Assembly (NCBI GenBank): GCA_013334575.1 | Contig: JAAXXG010000009.1 | Span: forward strand, 1-39,148 | DNA: 39,148 bases | From: Candidatus Moraniibacteriota bacterium | GTDB lineage: Bacteria; Patescibacteriota; Minisyncoccia; Moranbacterales; UBA1568 | Reading direction: 5' to 3' | Shown: piece after piece, positions 30,350-39,046 of the stretch | How positions within the stretch are numbered: the stretch's first letter is position 1 | How the letters are laid out: every line of letters begins with the position of its first letter | Made by a program: the position numbers and the translations under genes | The notes under the pieces: generated by a model | What the model was told of the DNA's origin: nothing | The model's input: the letters and a program-made list of their open reading frames with translations, nothing else | Databases searched by the model: none

Positions 30350-32980
30350 TTATTTCAGCTCCCCCCAGTTCCCGCCGACCTTTGCCTCGACGATGAGCGG
30401 GACGGACAGCTCATAGGCGGCTTCCATCGCTCCCCTCGCTCGCGCGGCGAATCCTTCCGCGATATCCTCAGCGACCTCGAAAACGAGTTCGTCGTGCACC
30501 TGGAGCAGTATCCGCGCCCGATCGCCGTATTCCGGCAGGATTTCCGCGACCCGCAGCATGGCGAGCTTCATGATATCCGCCGCGAGCCCCTGGATCGGCA
30601 TATTGATCGCCATCCGTTCGCCGGCCGAGACGAGAGCCCGGTTCGACGAGAGTAACTCGGGTACGTACCGACGGCGTCCGAGTTCCGTCTCGACATAGCC
30701 ACGCTCGGCCGCGGACGCCTTCGTCGATTCCATATACCGCGCAACCCCGGGAAAGCGCGTAAAATAGTTTTCGATGAACGTCGCGGCTTCGTCGACCGGC
30801 ATACCGAGACGCTGTGAGAGGCCGTATGCGCTCATGCCATACATGATGCCGAAGTTGAACACCTTGGCCTGCCGTCGCATGTCCGGTGTCACGCTTTCCG
30901 GTGCGACAGAGAAGACGAGTGCGGCCGTCGCCCGATGGATATCTTCGCCGGCTCGGAAGGCCCGAGTCAGTTCCTCGTCCCCCGAGACGTGCGCCATGAC
31001 CCGGAGTTCGATCTGCGAATAGTCGAGGCCGGCAAGAAGGCATCCCTTCTCCGAGACGAAAGCGCCGCGGATGGCCTTGCTCCACTTCTCGCTCGCGGGG
31101 ATGTTCTGCAGGTTCGGATCGATCGAGGAGAGGCGTCCTGTCGCCGTCACCGCCTGCTGGAAGGTCGTATGAAGCCGCGACGACACGTCCACGCGCGCCG
31201 GAAACGCATCGAGATAGGTGGTCTTCAGTTTGAACAGCTCCCGTTCTTCCTCGATAAGCGCCACGATCGGATGCTCGCGAAGCTTCTCGAGCTCGCTCGA
31301 CGCGGTCGAAACACCGGTCTTCGTCCTCTTCAGTCCCGTGGTCGGGATTCCCAGGTCCGAAAACAGCACTTCCGCGAGCTGCTTCGGCGAATTGACATTG
31401 AATTCGCGGCCTGCAAGATCGTAGATCCGCTTCTCGACCGATTTGAGCTCCTTTCCGAGTCCGTCGGAGAGCGTCCGAAAGACAGCGGTGTCGAGCCGTA
31501 TTCCGGACTTCTCCATCCGTGCCAAGATCGGAATAAGCGGCATCTCGACCTCGGTGAAGAGCCGCGAAAGCGTCCACTTGCCGTCCTGTTCCGCGGACAC
31601 GGAATCCATCTTCTCCCGAAGTCGTCCGACGAGACGAAGGATTCCGTCCGCCACACTCGGAAATGCCTCATCGGGAAATTCTTCCGAAAGCAAAACGCCG
31701 AGTTCGACCCGCGACCCGGCCGAAAGAAGATACCCGGCAATCATCACGTCGTACGAGATACCCGCCAGAGAGACCCCTTCCGCATCCAGGGCATGCCACG
31801 CGGTTTTCGCATCGAAAAACGCCTTCGGTCTCCCGGTATCGGCGAGGAATACGGAGAGCGAAGCCTTGCACGTCCCGTTCCACTCGACCGATACCGCTTC
31901 CTTCCCGGACGAAAGCTCCACCGAAGCGATGCCCGCGCCTCCGAAGAGCGATTCCTCGCCCGAAACGAGATGCACCGCGACCGAACCGCCGTTCGTTTCC
32001 TTCAGGAACGTTTCAATTTCTTCCACCGTTTTCAGCGTCTTCGCCTTCTTTCGTTTCGTCCCCGTCTTCCCTGTTGTCAGTTGTGAGTTGTTGGTTGTAA
32101 GTTCGCCCCCCGGTATCCGCTTCAGGAGACTGTGAAAACCCATACGACGGAAAAAATCCGACACGACCGAGACATCGAAATCCTTCGCGACGCACGCTGC
32201 CGCATCGAACGAGACCGGCGCGGCCGTATCGATCGTCCCGAGCTTCTTCGAAAAGAACGCCGCCTCGCGGTCGGCCGCAAGCTTCTTTCGGACGGATTCC
32301 TTCACCGAATCGAGCCCCTCGTACACCCGCTCCAGCGAACCGTATTCGGCAAGCAGGTCCGTCGCGGTCTTCGCGCCGATTCCCGCGACACCGGGAATAT
32401 TGTCCGAAGCGTCACCGGCAAGTCCCTTGTAGTCCGGAAGGGCCGACGCCGGAAAACCGTACTTTGCAAGAACCGCCGCCTCGTCATACAGGACGATGTC
32501 CTTGATGCCCTTGCGTAGCGCGAACACCTTGATCAGAGGAGACACGAGCTGGAGTGCATCGTTGTCACCGGTCACGATGACCGTCGGGATTCCCCGCTCG
32601 GCAGCCTGTCTGGCGATCGTTCCCACGCAATCGTCCGCCTCGTACCCTTCCTTCTCGTAGATCGGAATATTGAACGCGCGGACCAGATCCTTCACGATCG
32701 GGATCTGCTCGTAGAGGTCGTCGGGCGCCTTTTGCCGCGTCCCTTTGTAGTCCGCGTACGCCTCGTGCCGGAAGGTCGGTGCCGCCAGGTCGAATGACGC
32801 CGCGATGTACTCCGGATGGAATTTCTCCAACACCGAAAGGAGGGTCATCGCGACCCCGTACACCGCACCGGTAGCCTGCCCCTCCTTATTCGTGAGTGGC
32901 GGCAGGGCATGGTACGCCCGATGCACGAGCGCGTTTCCGTCGAGGAGTACCAGCATCCCGTTTTTCCTGTCTTTCGCCAT
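30350..32980 (-). CDS. polA: DNA polymerase I (proofreading site apparently lost)
   Basis: 876 aa. The 5'-3' exonuclease occupies residues 1-290 (LLDGNALVHRAYHALPP, EGYEADDCVGTIA, VTGDNDALQLV, GLAGDASDNIPGVAGIGAKTA). The middle domain (about 310-480) has no DxE pair where E. coli has DTET (here AVHLVSGEESLF), so 3'-5' proofreading is probably absent. The polymerase domain has motif A (LAGLDYSQIELRVMAH), motif B (RRQAKVFNFGIMYGMSAYGL, Phe at the nucleotide-selecting position) and motif C (LLQVHDELVFEV). Between the exonuclease and middle domain, residues around 293-303 (ELTTNNSQLTTG) are encoded by a dispersed DNA repeat. ATG at 32980. Confidence 0.97.
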   Translation of the reverse strand: MAKDRKNGMLVLLDGNALVHRAYHALPPLTNKEGQATGAVYGVAMTLLSVLEKFHPEYIAASFDLAAPTFRHEAYADYKGTRQKAPDDLYEQIPIVKDLVRAFNIPIYEKEGYEADDCVGTIARQAAERGIPTVIVTGDNDALQLVSPLIKVFALRKGIKDIVLYDEAAVLAKYGFPASALPDYKGLAGDASDNIPGVAGIGAKTATDLLAEYGSLERVYEGLDSVKESVRKKLAADREAAFFSKKLGTIDTAAPVSFDAAACVAKDFDVSVVSDFFRRMGFHSLLKRIPGGELTTNNSQLTTGKTGTKRKKAKTLKTVEEIETFLKETNGGSVAVHLVSGEESLFGGAGIASVELSSGKEAVSVEWNGTCKASLSVFLADTGRPKAFFDAKTAWHALDAEGVSLAGISYDVMIAGYLLSAGSRVELGVLLSEEFPDEAFPSVADGILRLVGRLREKMDSVSAEQDGKWTLSRLFTEVEMPLIPILARMEKSGIRLDTAVFRTLSDGLGKELKSVEKRIYDLAGREFNVNSPKQLAEVLFSDLGIPTTGLKRTKTGVSTASSELEKLREHPIVALIEEERELFKLKTTYLDAFPARVDVSSRLHTTFQQAVTATGRLSSIDPNLQNIPASEKWSKAIRGAFVSEKGCLLAGLDYSQIELRVMAHVSGDEELTRAFRAGEDIHRATAALVFSVAPESVTPDMRRQAKVFNFGIMYGMSAYGLSQRLGMPVDEAATFIENYFTRFPGVARYMESTKASAAERGYVETELGRRRYVPELLSSNRALVSAGERMAINMPIQGLAADIMKLAMLRVAEILPEYGDRARILLQVHDELVFEVAEDIAEGFAARARGAMEAAYELSVPLIVEAKVGGNWGELK
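32073..32103 (-). repeat. Dispersed GTTGTCAGTTGTGAGTTG repeat inside polA
   Basis: GTTGTCAGTTGTGAGTTG followed by a variant GTTGGTTGTAAGTT within the polA interdomain linker. The same string (GTTGTCAGTTGTGAGTTGTA) occurs at 21914-21936 next to the ruvA stop. Confidence 0.7.
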
Positions 32981-32992
32981 AGCGCTTCACAT

Positions 32993-33008
32993 TTTCCGAT
33001 ATCGGAAA
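32993..33008. promoter_or_regulatory. 16-bp perfect palindrome upstream of polA
   Basis: TTTCCGATATCGGAAA, 13 nt before the polA ATG. It could be an operator or an mRNA hairpin near the ribosome site. The -10 of polA is not clear (TAGAGT near 33037-33042 is possible). Confidence 0.4.
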
Positions 33009-33144
33009 CCGCAACAATCCGTTCTCCTTCCACTCTACACGTTTTATCTATCCCGTACAGCCTCTCAGCAACATACGTGTAACCATCTTCTCTCCGGCTC
33101 GCTTCGCACTTCTCCTTTCTTTTTTCCCTTTCCGGAGCCGATAT

Positions 33145-33204
33145 TTGACTTTTACATAAAAATATGCTACACTGTTCAGTTCTAGAAAACGGTTCTTTCT
33201 AGAA
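33145..33204 (+). promoter_or_regulatory. Promoter with two TTCTAGAA operator-like sites
   Basis: TTGACT (33145-33150), 17-nt spacer, TGC-TACACT (33168-33173): the best plus-strand promoter in the window. Two identical 8-bp palindromes TTCTAGAA follow at 33180-33187 and 33197-33204, 17 nt apart and overlapping the start of transcription, a typical repressor-site layout. Confidence 0.7.
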
Positions 33205-33473
33205 ATAAACCCCTCTCTCTAACATGGGAGGGAAGGATGGAAATGCAACGGGTTTCGAGTCTTCGTGCCGGATGACCTTCGGCTTGGAGGACCAGTCGCG
33301 AACGCGACAATCCGACCATCAGTTTCCATCGGCATCAAATGAAGGGATCGCAAGAAGCGCTAAATCAGCGAATTTCCGACTTTCTCCTCCGATCCCTTTT
33401 CCATTCCAGTCCGACAACGTTTGGCGGGCTGAAACGGGAAAGTTTGTACGTTAACAACAAAACCATTACCAAC
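33205..33473 (+). other. Long, possibly structured 5' leader
   Basis: About 290 nt separate the promoter from the next credible ATG (33474). A closing helix GATGGAAA (33236-33243) / TTTCCATC (33323-33330) encloses smaller hairpins, including GTCGC-GAAC-GCGAC (33295-33308) and GCCG/CGGC (33267-33282). The 76-aa ORF at 33224-33454 has shadow-like composition (Ser/Arg/Gly) and is not called. It does not match a riboswitch class I can name. Confidence 0.4.
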
Positions 33474-34394
33474 ATGAACATATCATGCAAATTTACTGGC
33501 TACTTAGAAGAGAACAAAGACGGAAGGATCGCGCAGGAACTGAAAATAAACCCTCTTCTCATCCCATATGCAGAGGAAGTTTTCAATGAATCCGGAACTC
33601 TCTGGCAAGAGCCGAAGGCGCTGTATGAGGACCTGATCTATCGCGCTCTCGTGCGGACCAAAAAAGACGGAGATACGAGGTCGGCCATCCTTGATATTCT
33701 GAAAAAAAGCGCGTTCGCCCTGTGCGACGGCGTGTCGTTCGAATTATCAAGCATAATTCGCAATCAACTCGACGGCTTTAATATCACGCACTTCCGTCAG
33801 GACTTCGGCATTTTGCCTTCCCATCCAGATGCCCCGACAATTTTCCGAGACATCATTTTCGAAACACGGATATTAAACCCCTGGGGGTTCGACCCCATGC
33901 TGTTCGACTATCTCGCCGGCGCGGGTATGTATGACTTCGTTCAAAATGCCCACTTCGATACCACCGAAGATTTCCAGACCTTTTTGAGAACACAAATCAT
34001 CAGTCGAGCCGGACACGCTCACTGGCACAAACCGCTCAGGCATTTTGCGCCGTTCCTTTCGAGAGGGTTGTTCGATGATTTGCTCAGCGCTTTTCTCCAC
34101 CCGTTATCAGACACGCGGAAGAGCACGCTTAAATTGATCGCGTTGGATACCCTAATCAGGAACGTCAGTACGTTGCAAATGAAAAAGACGCAACAACTTC
34201 TGCTTACTGAGCAAGATGCCGGCCCGGAATGGCAGGAATTCGTCCTCGACACTCTCCGAAAGATCGGAAATCCCTTTCTTATTAGCCGTGAGAATACGCT
34301 TCAAACATTCATCGACGCAGGAAGGGCAGAGGAGCGCATAATCAGTAAGGCGCGAGACATTCTCGAATGGGCTACCGACCAAAAAAGAAGTTGA
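33474..34394 (+). CDS. Unknown helical protein
   Basis: 306 aa from the ATG at 33474 (MNISCKFTGYLEENK); the ORF-track start 45 codons earlier lies in the leader and is less likely. No family recognised. The sequence is a series of amphipathic helices (PYAEEVFNESGTLWQEPKAL, RKSTLKLIALDTLIRNVSTL) reminiscent of HEAT-like or other alpha-helical repeat proteins, without signal peptide or membrane segment. The DNA is richer in A/T than most neighbours, which might indicate acquisition. Preceded by a strong, operator-flanked promoter and ended by a strong terminator, so it is a tightly controlled single-gene unit. Confidence 0.7.
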   Translation: MNISCKFTGYLEENKDGRIAQELKINPLLIPYAEEVFNESGTLWQEPKALYEDLIYRALVRTKKDGDTRSAILDILKKSAFALCDGVSFELSSIIRNQLDGFNITHFRQDFGILPSHPDAPTIFRDIIFETRILNPWGFDPMLFDYLAGAGMYDFVQNAHFDTTEDFQTFLRTQIISRAGHAHWHKPLRHFAPFLSRGLFDDLLSAFLHPLSDTRKSTLKLIALDTLIRNVSTLQMKKTQQLLLTEQDAGPEWQEFVLDTLRKIGNPFLISRENTLQTFIDAGRAEERIISKARDILEWATDQKRS

Positions 34395-34434
34395 GAAACG
34401 ACAGCTAACACGTCGGGAACTGTTCCGATTTTAT

Positions 34435-34468
34435 GAAGGGCGCGGTAAACGTCGCCCTTCTTTTTTTT
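34435..34468 (+). terminator. Intrinsic terminator
   Basis: GAAGGGCG-10 nt-CGCCCTTC followed by TTTTTTTT, 41 nt after the stop at 34394. Confidence 0.93.
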
Positions 34469-34608
34469 GCCTCCCTATATTCCTTATCAGCCCATCTCGT
34501 CACCGACCTCTTTCTTCATTCCCAGACCGTACCGCCATGAACAAGTCACCGCTATTCATCCCCCCTTCACTTCCACTCTCCCGCCTCCTTCCTCCCTGTC
34601 CGGCCCGA

Positions 34609-34617
34609 TGATAGAAT
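34609..34617 (+). promoter_or_regulatory. Extended -10 directly before an ATG (leaderless)
   Basis: TGA-TAGAAT ends 6 nt before the ATG at 34624, so the predicted transcription start coincides with the start codon. No Shine-Dalgarno is present. Confidence 0.5.
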
Positions 34618-34623
34618 GTCGAC

Positions 34624-37600
34624 ATGAAAGAGACTCCCGCTCCATACGTTCAGAACACTCCGGAGAAAAGACGCGCCCCGGAGCCGTTTGGCGATTCTTC
34701 AGTTACCGAAAAGGAGAGTCTCGATTTCGACGAGGCGCTCGTCAATATCGACCAATGGGTAAAGGAGCTGTGCCGAAACCAATATCCGAATTTCTCGGCG
34801 CGCCCCGTCTTTGAAAAGAGCGACCATCCGATGTCCGCCTGGGAAAACGCGATCGAGTGGGCGGTCGGGGTCGAGACGAAAAGAAGTCCCGAAGAAAGGT
34901 CGGCGCGCAGGTACCGGGAGGAATACCGGCTCGGAATGGCAAGAGCCATCGAATCCATCATCGAGTTCATCGAGGAGCTCCCAGACACCGACTCGCGGCG
35001 GGTGCGTCATTTCTGTCACGCCGTTTACGAGGAATTGTTCTCGTATTCACCGTCCATCATTGAGTACGTCGACATCGCCGATGCGATTCACCTGTCCGCC
35101 AAAAGCTCAAGAAACCAGTTTGTCCGCGAATACATCTCACCGAACCTGATCGGTGAGAACGTCTATGAACTGGCGTTCATGGATACCGGAACGACCGATC
35201 ATATCGTCGAACGCCTCTCCTCTCTGCCGACGGAAGAGCTCGTCGACGTCATACGCCAGATGCCGACCCTGCTCGCCGCCACGCAGGCCCAGGGTGACTG
35301 GGCGGAACCTGCCTTTCGGAACATCGCGGTAATTCTCGAGAGTCTCCGTGAATCCGTCACGAAGCCGATCGTCGGATACGCTATCGATATAAGCGCGGAA
35401 CGAATGCGCGAGGAAATCCGGAACCCGAGCCGCGGCCTTCTCGTGATGCACGGAGATCCGAGCTTCGGCCGGATGGACGAAAAACTTGACTCCGAGAAGT
35501 CGGAAATGTCCGAGAGGCTCTCGGGCCGCATCGACCCGGATACGACGATTCCGTACGATCTGCGGATGCAACGGATCGCCGCGGACGCCGTCGCGATGCT
35601 CGACAACAGCCTCACTCCGCAGCACATCGCGAGACTCGATCGTGAAACGCTGGATGAGATTACGGCTACCCCCTTATCACCGAAGATCCCGCGTCTTCGT
35701 CATCTTCTTGAATCTCTCTCGGAAGCGGAGTCGATTGACGACATCCGACCGGAAACACTCATCGCGTTCGTCACTGAAAGACTGCGCGATACGGAACCGG
35801 ACGAATCCGGCCCCGCATCGTTTCTGTCGGACATCTCAGATACGGTCAGCGAACGGGAGTGGGCCGCGTACTTCGATGCGGAAGACTTCATGGAGAAAAT
35901 CCGCGATATCGCCCAGACGGAATATCAGCGGATTCACGGAGAACTCTACGCGGTTCTCGACGACACGGAGACGGCCATGATCCGAAAAACCGTCGACAAG
36001 CTGCGGGAGTCGCTCCGCAAACCGGCATCAGTCGAAACGGATGCCGGGACCCGTGAGTCCGTAGGAAGCATCATATCACCGTTGCTCGATGACATAGAGA
36101 ATTCCCTGGATTCGGATGCGCCGACTCAATCGGCGGGCCGGCTTCTCAGCGGCCTCATCGGGTTTCTTCGCGAGCATGCGCTATTCCCGGAGCTGGTATC
36201 GGAGTACGGCCAGGACTTCCTCGGGATGACGGAAGAGCGTCAGATTCTCCTCGACCGATACTCATCCGAGGAAGAAGCCTCGAGACAGCGCATTCTCAGG
36301 GAACACGAGAATGAGCTGACGACTCACTCGGACGCCATTCATCGCGTCATTACGACCCTTCGGGACGGTTGGACTGAATTCCGGGACGACCTGAGCGCCT
36401 TTGCCGAGGCGGAGCTTGAAAGACTGCGGGAAAATGATCCGTCGACGACGGCGCATCCGATCAGATATCGGAACCTGTCCGATATCCCGGACATTGCTCC
36501 GTATTCATCGGGCGAGGAGCGCCCCCTCCTTCTCCAGCGCCTTCACGAACCGGCGATGCTATCGCATATCGGGAACGATCTCGGGATAGACCTCCTTCGT
36601 CTTCCGATTCGGGCCCAAATTCACCTCCTCACCTACGTCGGCGATCAGGAGGATTCCGGATTCCGGAGGATCAGGAACGGCCTGAAGAGGCATACCCCTA
36701 TCGCCGATGATCTCGCCTATTCCTTCCTCGCGACGGCGGAGAGTCCCGAGTACGGCGAGACGATCCTCTCGCTCGCGGAACGGCTCGATACGGAGACGCT
36801 CGGACCGATACTCCGGAAATATGCCGAGATCACCAAGGACGCCGACGCAGTCTCAGAGTACATCCGTGAATCATTTCCGAATCTTGAGCCGGAAGGCGTC
36901 GAACGCGAGACCCTGGCGATCTCGAAGAATCTCCTGCGACGCGGACGAGATCTCCTCGTCGAGTTTTCGAAGCAATCCGACACCGACCCGGAAACGCTCC
37001 TTCGGAAACTCGACGAGGCACGAACGGACGTCATCCTCTACAAAACCGCATTCCGAACGCTTCATGAGTCGGGATCGAAAGAGGACCTCGCCGAGATGAT
37101 GAGATCGGAGATCGTCTCACTGCAAGGAACCGAATTGGGCGAAGACGAGCAAAATGACCTACTCTCGATATACGGTCGAAACTACCCCGAGTCAGAGCAG
37201 TATCCGGCGGAATTCCGAGAGAAGATTTTCGACGGCCTCCGATCGGCGTTCAGGAATCCCGATTCGCGGTTCTATCTCTTGCGGCGGGAAGGAAAAATCA
37301 TCGGTTTTCGACGCTTCGACGCGAAAGGAGAAACGGAAGGCGGAAAATCGAGGAAATATGCCGGATCATTCAATGTCGATTCTGCCTATCGAGACGCGAA
37401 GATCGGTGAGGTCTTCTATCAGGTCACACTGGAACGGGAAGGAGCGGATTCCGTCATCGAAGCATACGTCGATCCGGAAGCGCCGGTTTCGAGTTTCTAC
37501 GTGGAGCGCTATGGCTATGGCATCGACGGCGTAACTGAAATCTCCGGCAAACCATTCCTCCAGATGCGACGCGATCTCGAGGCAAACGGGGCGTTCATCA

Positions 37601-37878
37601 CGCGAAGTTCGGACTTCGATGAGCTCGTCCCGGATATCACCGAGCACATGGAGGAAATAAACGAGCGGTTGTCTTCCGTATCCGTTCACACGGTCGATCG
37701 GTCCGAACTCTTCGATCTCGTACGAGCGAAGACGAAGGAGGGCTGGACACTCACACGCCTCCCTTACGGTGAGGGCGGAAGAGACGGAGGCAAAGTCATC
37801 GCCGTATTCGAGAATCCATCACTCCGCAAGCGGGTAGCGAACGCTACCGTGAAAGAGACGATGTCCGAAGCGGCGTAG
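34624..37878 (+). CDS. Large unknown protein with C-terminal GNAT-like domain
   Basis: 1084 aa. The first ~870 residues are helical, acidic and not recognisable, with repeated patterns such as RHLLESLSEAESIDDI and LRKLDEARTDVILYK. Around residues 870-1000 there is a GNAT-type acetyltransferase pattern: FREKIFDGLRSAF, a strand pair RFYLLRREGKIIGFRRF, SFNVDSAYRDAKIGEVFYQVTL (beta4/alpha3, acetyl-CoA region) and AYVDPEAPVSSFYVERYGYG. No signal peptide or membrane helix. The start has no Shine-Dalgarno and follows a -10 element at leaderless distance. Substrate unknown; large GNAT-tailed proteins of this kind may be lineage-specific. Confidence 0.75.
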   Translation: MKETPAPYVQNTPEKRRAPEPFGDSSVTEKESLDFDEALVNIDQWVKELCRNQYPNFSARPVFEKSDHPMSAWENAIEWAVGVETKRSPEERSARRYREEYRLGMARAIESIIEFIEELPDTDSRRVRHFCHAVYEELFSYSPSIIEYVDIADAIHLSAKSSRNQFVREYISPNLIGENVYELAFMDTGTTDHIVERLSSLPTEELVDVIRQMPTLLAATQAQGDWAEPAFRNIAVILESLRESVTKPIVGYAIDISAERMREEIRNPSRGLLVMHGDPSFGRMDEKLDSEKSEMSERLSGRIDPDTTIPYDLRMQRIAADAVAMLDNSLTPQHIARLDRETLDEITATPLSPKIPRLRHLLESLSEAESIDDIRPETLIAFVTERLRDTEPDESGPASFLSDISDTVSEREWAAYFDAEDFMEKIRDIAQTEYQRIHGELYAVLDDTETAMIRKTVDKLRESLRKPASVETDAGTRESVGSIISPLLDDIENSLDSDAPTQSAGRLLSGLIGFLREHALFPELVSEYGQDFLGMTEERQILLDRYSSEEEASRQRILREHENELTTHSDAIHRVITTLRDGWTEFRDDLSAFAEAELERLRENDPSTTAHPIRYRNLSDIPDIAPYSSGEERPLLLQRLHEPAMLSHIGNDLGIDLLRLPIRAQIHLLTYVGDQEDSGFRRIRNGLKRHTPIADDLAYSFLATAESPEYGETILSLAERLDTETLGPILRKYAEITKDADAVSEYIRESFPNLEPEGVERETLAISKNLLRRGRDLLVEFSKQSDTDPETLLRKLDEARTDVILYKTAFRTLHESGSKEDLAEMMRSEIVSLQGTELGEDEQNDLLSIYGRNYPESEQYPAEFREKIFDGLRSAFRNPDSRFYLLRREGKIIGFRRFDAKGETEGGKSRKYAGSFNVDSAYRDAKIGEVFYQVTLEREGADSVIEAYVDPEAPVSSFYVERYGYGIDGVTEISGKPFLQMRRDLEANGAFITRSSDFDELVPDITEHMEEINERLSSVSVHTVDRSELFDLVRAKTKEGWTLTRLPYGEGGRDGGKVIAVFENPSLRKRVANATVKETMSEAA

Positions 37879-37944
37879 CCGAGCGACAGGAAGCAGTCGG
37901 TAAACGGCAGCGGGGTACTGAGAGTAGTAGGTAGAGTTAGGTTA

Positions 37945-38070
37945 GATTCACCTTCTCCCTTCGGGAGCGATTTCGTCTTTAAAGACGAAATCGTCCGAAG
38001 GACGGATGAGGGGACCCTCACCCCAACCCCCAGCATTCGCGGGGCTTTGCCTCTCCCGGAGGAAGAGGAG
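37945..38070. repeat. Dispersed repeat with 26-bp perfect palindrome
   Basis: The 233-nt gap 37879-38111 holds no gene. CGATTTCGTCTTTAAAGACG... (37968-37993) is a perfect palindrome. The flanking text (CCTTCTCCCTTCGGGAG, CCTCACCCCAACCCCC, CCTCTCCCGGAGGAAGAGGA) resembles a widespread bacterial intergenic repeat. Confidence 0.6.
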
Positions 38071-38111
38071 GGTTCTATTTTCCCACTTCTCACTTCCAGC
38101 TTCTTCTTCCG

Positions 38112-38990
38112 TCACAGTCGCACGAAATATTCATCATCGTCATAGACTCCCTCTTCACGAGGTGGCGGTCCGTCCGCAGCGGCGCCGCTCGGTTCCGTGC
38201 CGTCCGCCTTCGTCCGCTGGGAAACCATAAGCGGTGCCGTCTTCTCCCACAAAGCCTCAAAAACGTATTTATGGACCTGATAAAGATGAGGATCATGCAG
38301 TATCACCCCGATCGTCTTGTCCGGCGCATAGGTGATATATGAAACCGTTCCATCATAGATTTCCATCGAACTGTGAAAAGGCTTCGCGTCCTTGGCCGAT
38401 ATGAGCCGAATATCGGTCACTGACGGGAAATATCCCTTCACGTACTCCCGCGCAAACGACGTATCCAGGAGAAGCGCCTTTTTCATGATACCGAGCCGTT
38501 CCCGCTCTCTGGCGTATCGCAGGCTCACTTTCGGCGTCATCTTCATCACCGATTCGATATCGGAATAGGTATAGATTTCGGTCTTACTCGTGAGCGAGTG
38601 CCACAGCACTTTCTCCTTTGCATCCTCCCCCTCGTAGATCTCCACGCCCGGTGCGCCGGAGACCATATTGAAGTTCGAAATGAGCGAGGGAAGTACCCCG
38701 TCGAGGGAAAGCTCGGCATCCTTGAGCGATTTCCGTCGATGCTCGACCAAGTCCCTGAGTACCGACGGGTGCTTGGGGAAAAATCGGGCCACTTTCCCCT
38801 CTTCCTCCTCCTTGCCGGCCAGACCCAGTCCGACCAGATCGTCGAGTACCTTATAAACAAGACCTCGTTTGAGGCTCGTTTTCTTGGCAAGCGAGCCGGC
38901 CGGCTGGATCCCGTGTGTCAGAAGCGCTTCATACACCTCCGCCTGCGCCGGAGTAAGGCCTGATTTTGAGAGCGTTTCGACGAATGACAT
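38112..38990 (-). CDS. TrmB-family transcriptional regulator
   Basis: 292 aa. N-terminal winged helix: LTPAQAEVYEALLTHG, then AGSLAKKTSLKRGLVYKVLDDLVGLGLAGK (recognition helix region) and ARFFPKHPSVLRDLVEH. C-terminal effector domain: EIYEGEDAKEKVLWHSL, YSDIESVMKMTPKVSLRYARE and IGVILHDPHLYQVHKYVFEALWE, of the same general type as the regulator at 27197. The acidic C-terminal tail (EEGVYDDDEYF) is probably disordered. Own sigma70-type promoter; a TCTAGA-containing stretch lies in its 5' leader. Target unknown. Confidence 0.87.
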   Translation of the reverse strand: MSFVETLSKSGLTPAQAEVYEALLTHGIQPAGSLAKKTSLKRGLVYKVLDDLVGLGLAGKEEEEGKVARFFPKHPSVLRDLVEHRRKSLKDAELSLDGVLPSLISNFNMVSGAPGVEIYEGEDAKEKVLWHSLTSKTEIYTYSDIESVMKMTPKVSLRYARERERLGIMKKALLLDTSFAREYVKGYFPSVTDIRLISAKDAKPFHSSMEIYDGTVSYITYAPDKTIGVILHDPHLYQVHKYVFEALWEKTAPLMVSQRTKADGTEPSGAAADGPPPREEGVYDDDEYFVRL

Positions 38991-39017
38991 ACGTCTAGAT
39001 ACTCATTTTCTGCTTCT

Positions 39018-39046
39018 ATTCTACACCTATATTCTTTCTTTGTCAA
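39018..39046 (-). promoter_or_regulatory. Promoter of the regulator at 38112-38990
   Basis: Minus strand TTGACA, 17-nt spacer, TAGAAT; the start codon is 28 nt downstream of the -10. The leader contains TATCTAGACGTA (38992-39003). Confidence 0.8.

Noticed and set aside
33224-33454. 76-aa ORF in the leader before 33474
   Set aside because: Ser/Arg-rich with no recognisable fold and no strong ribosome site; the DNA looks more like structured leader RNA.
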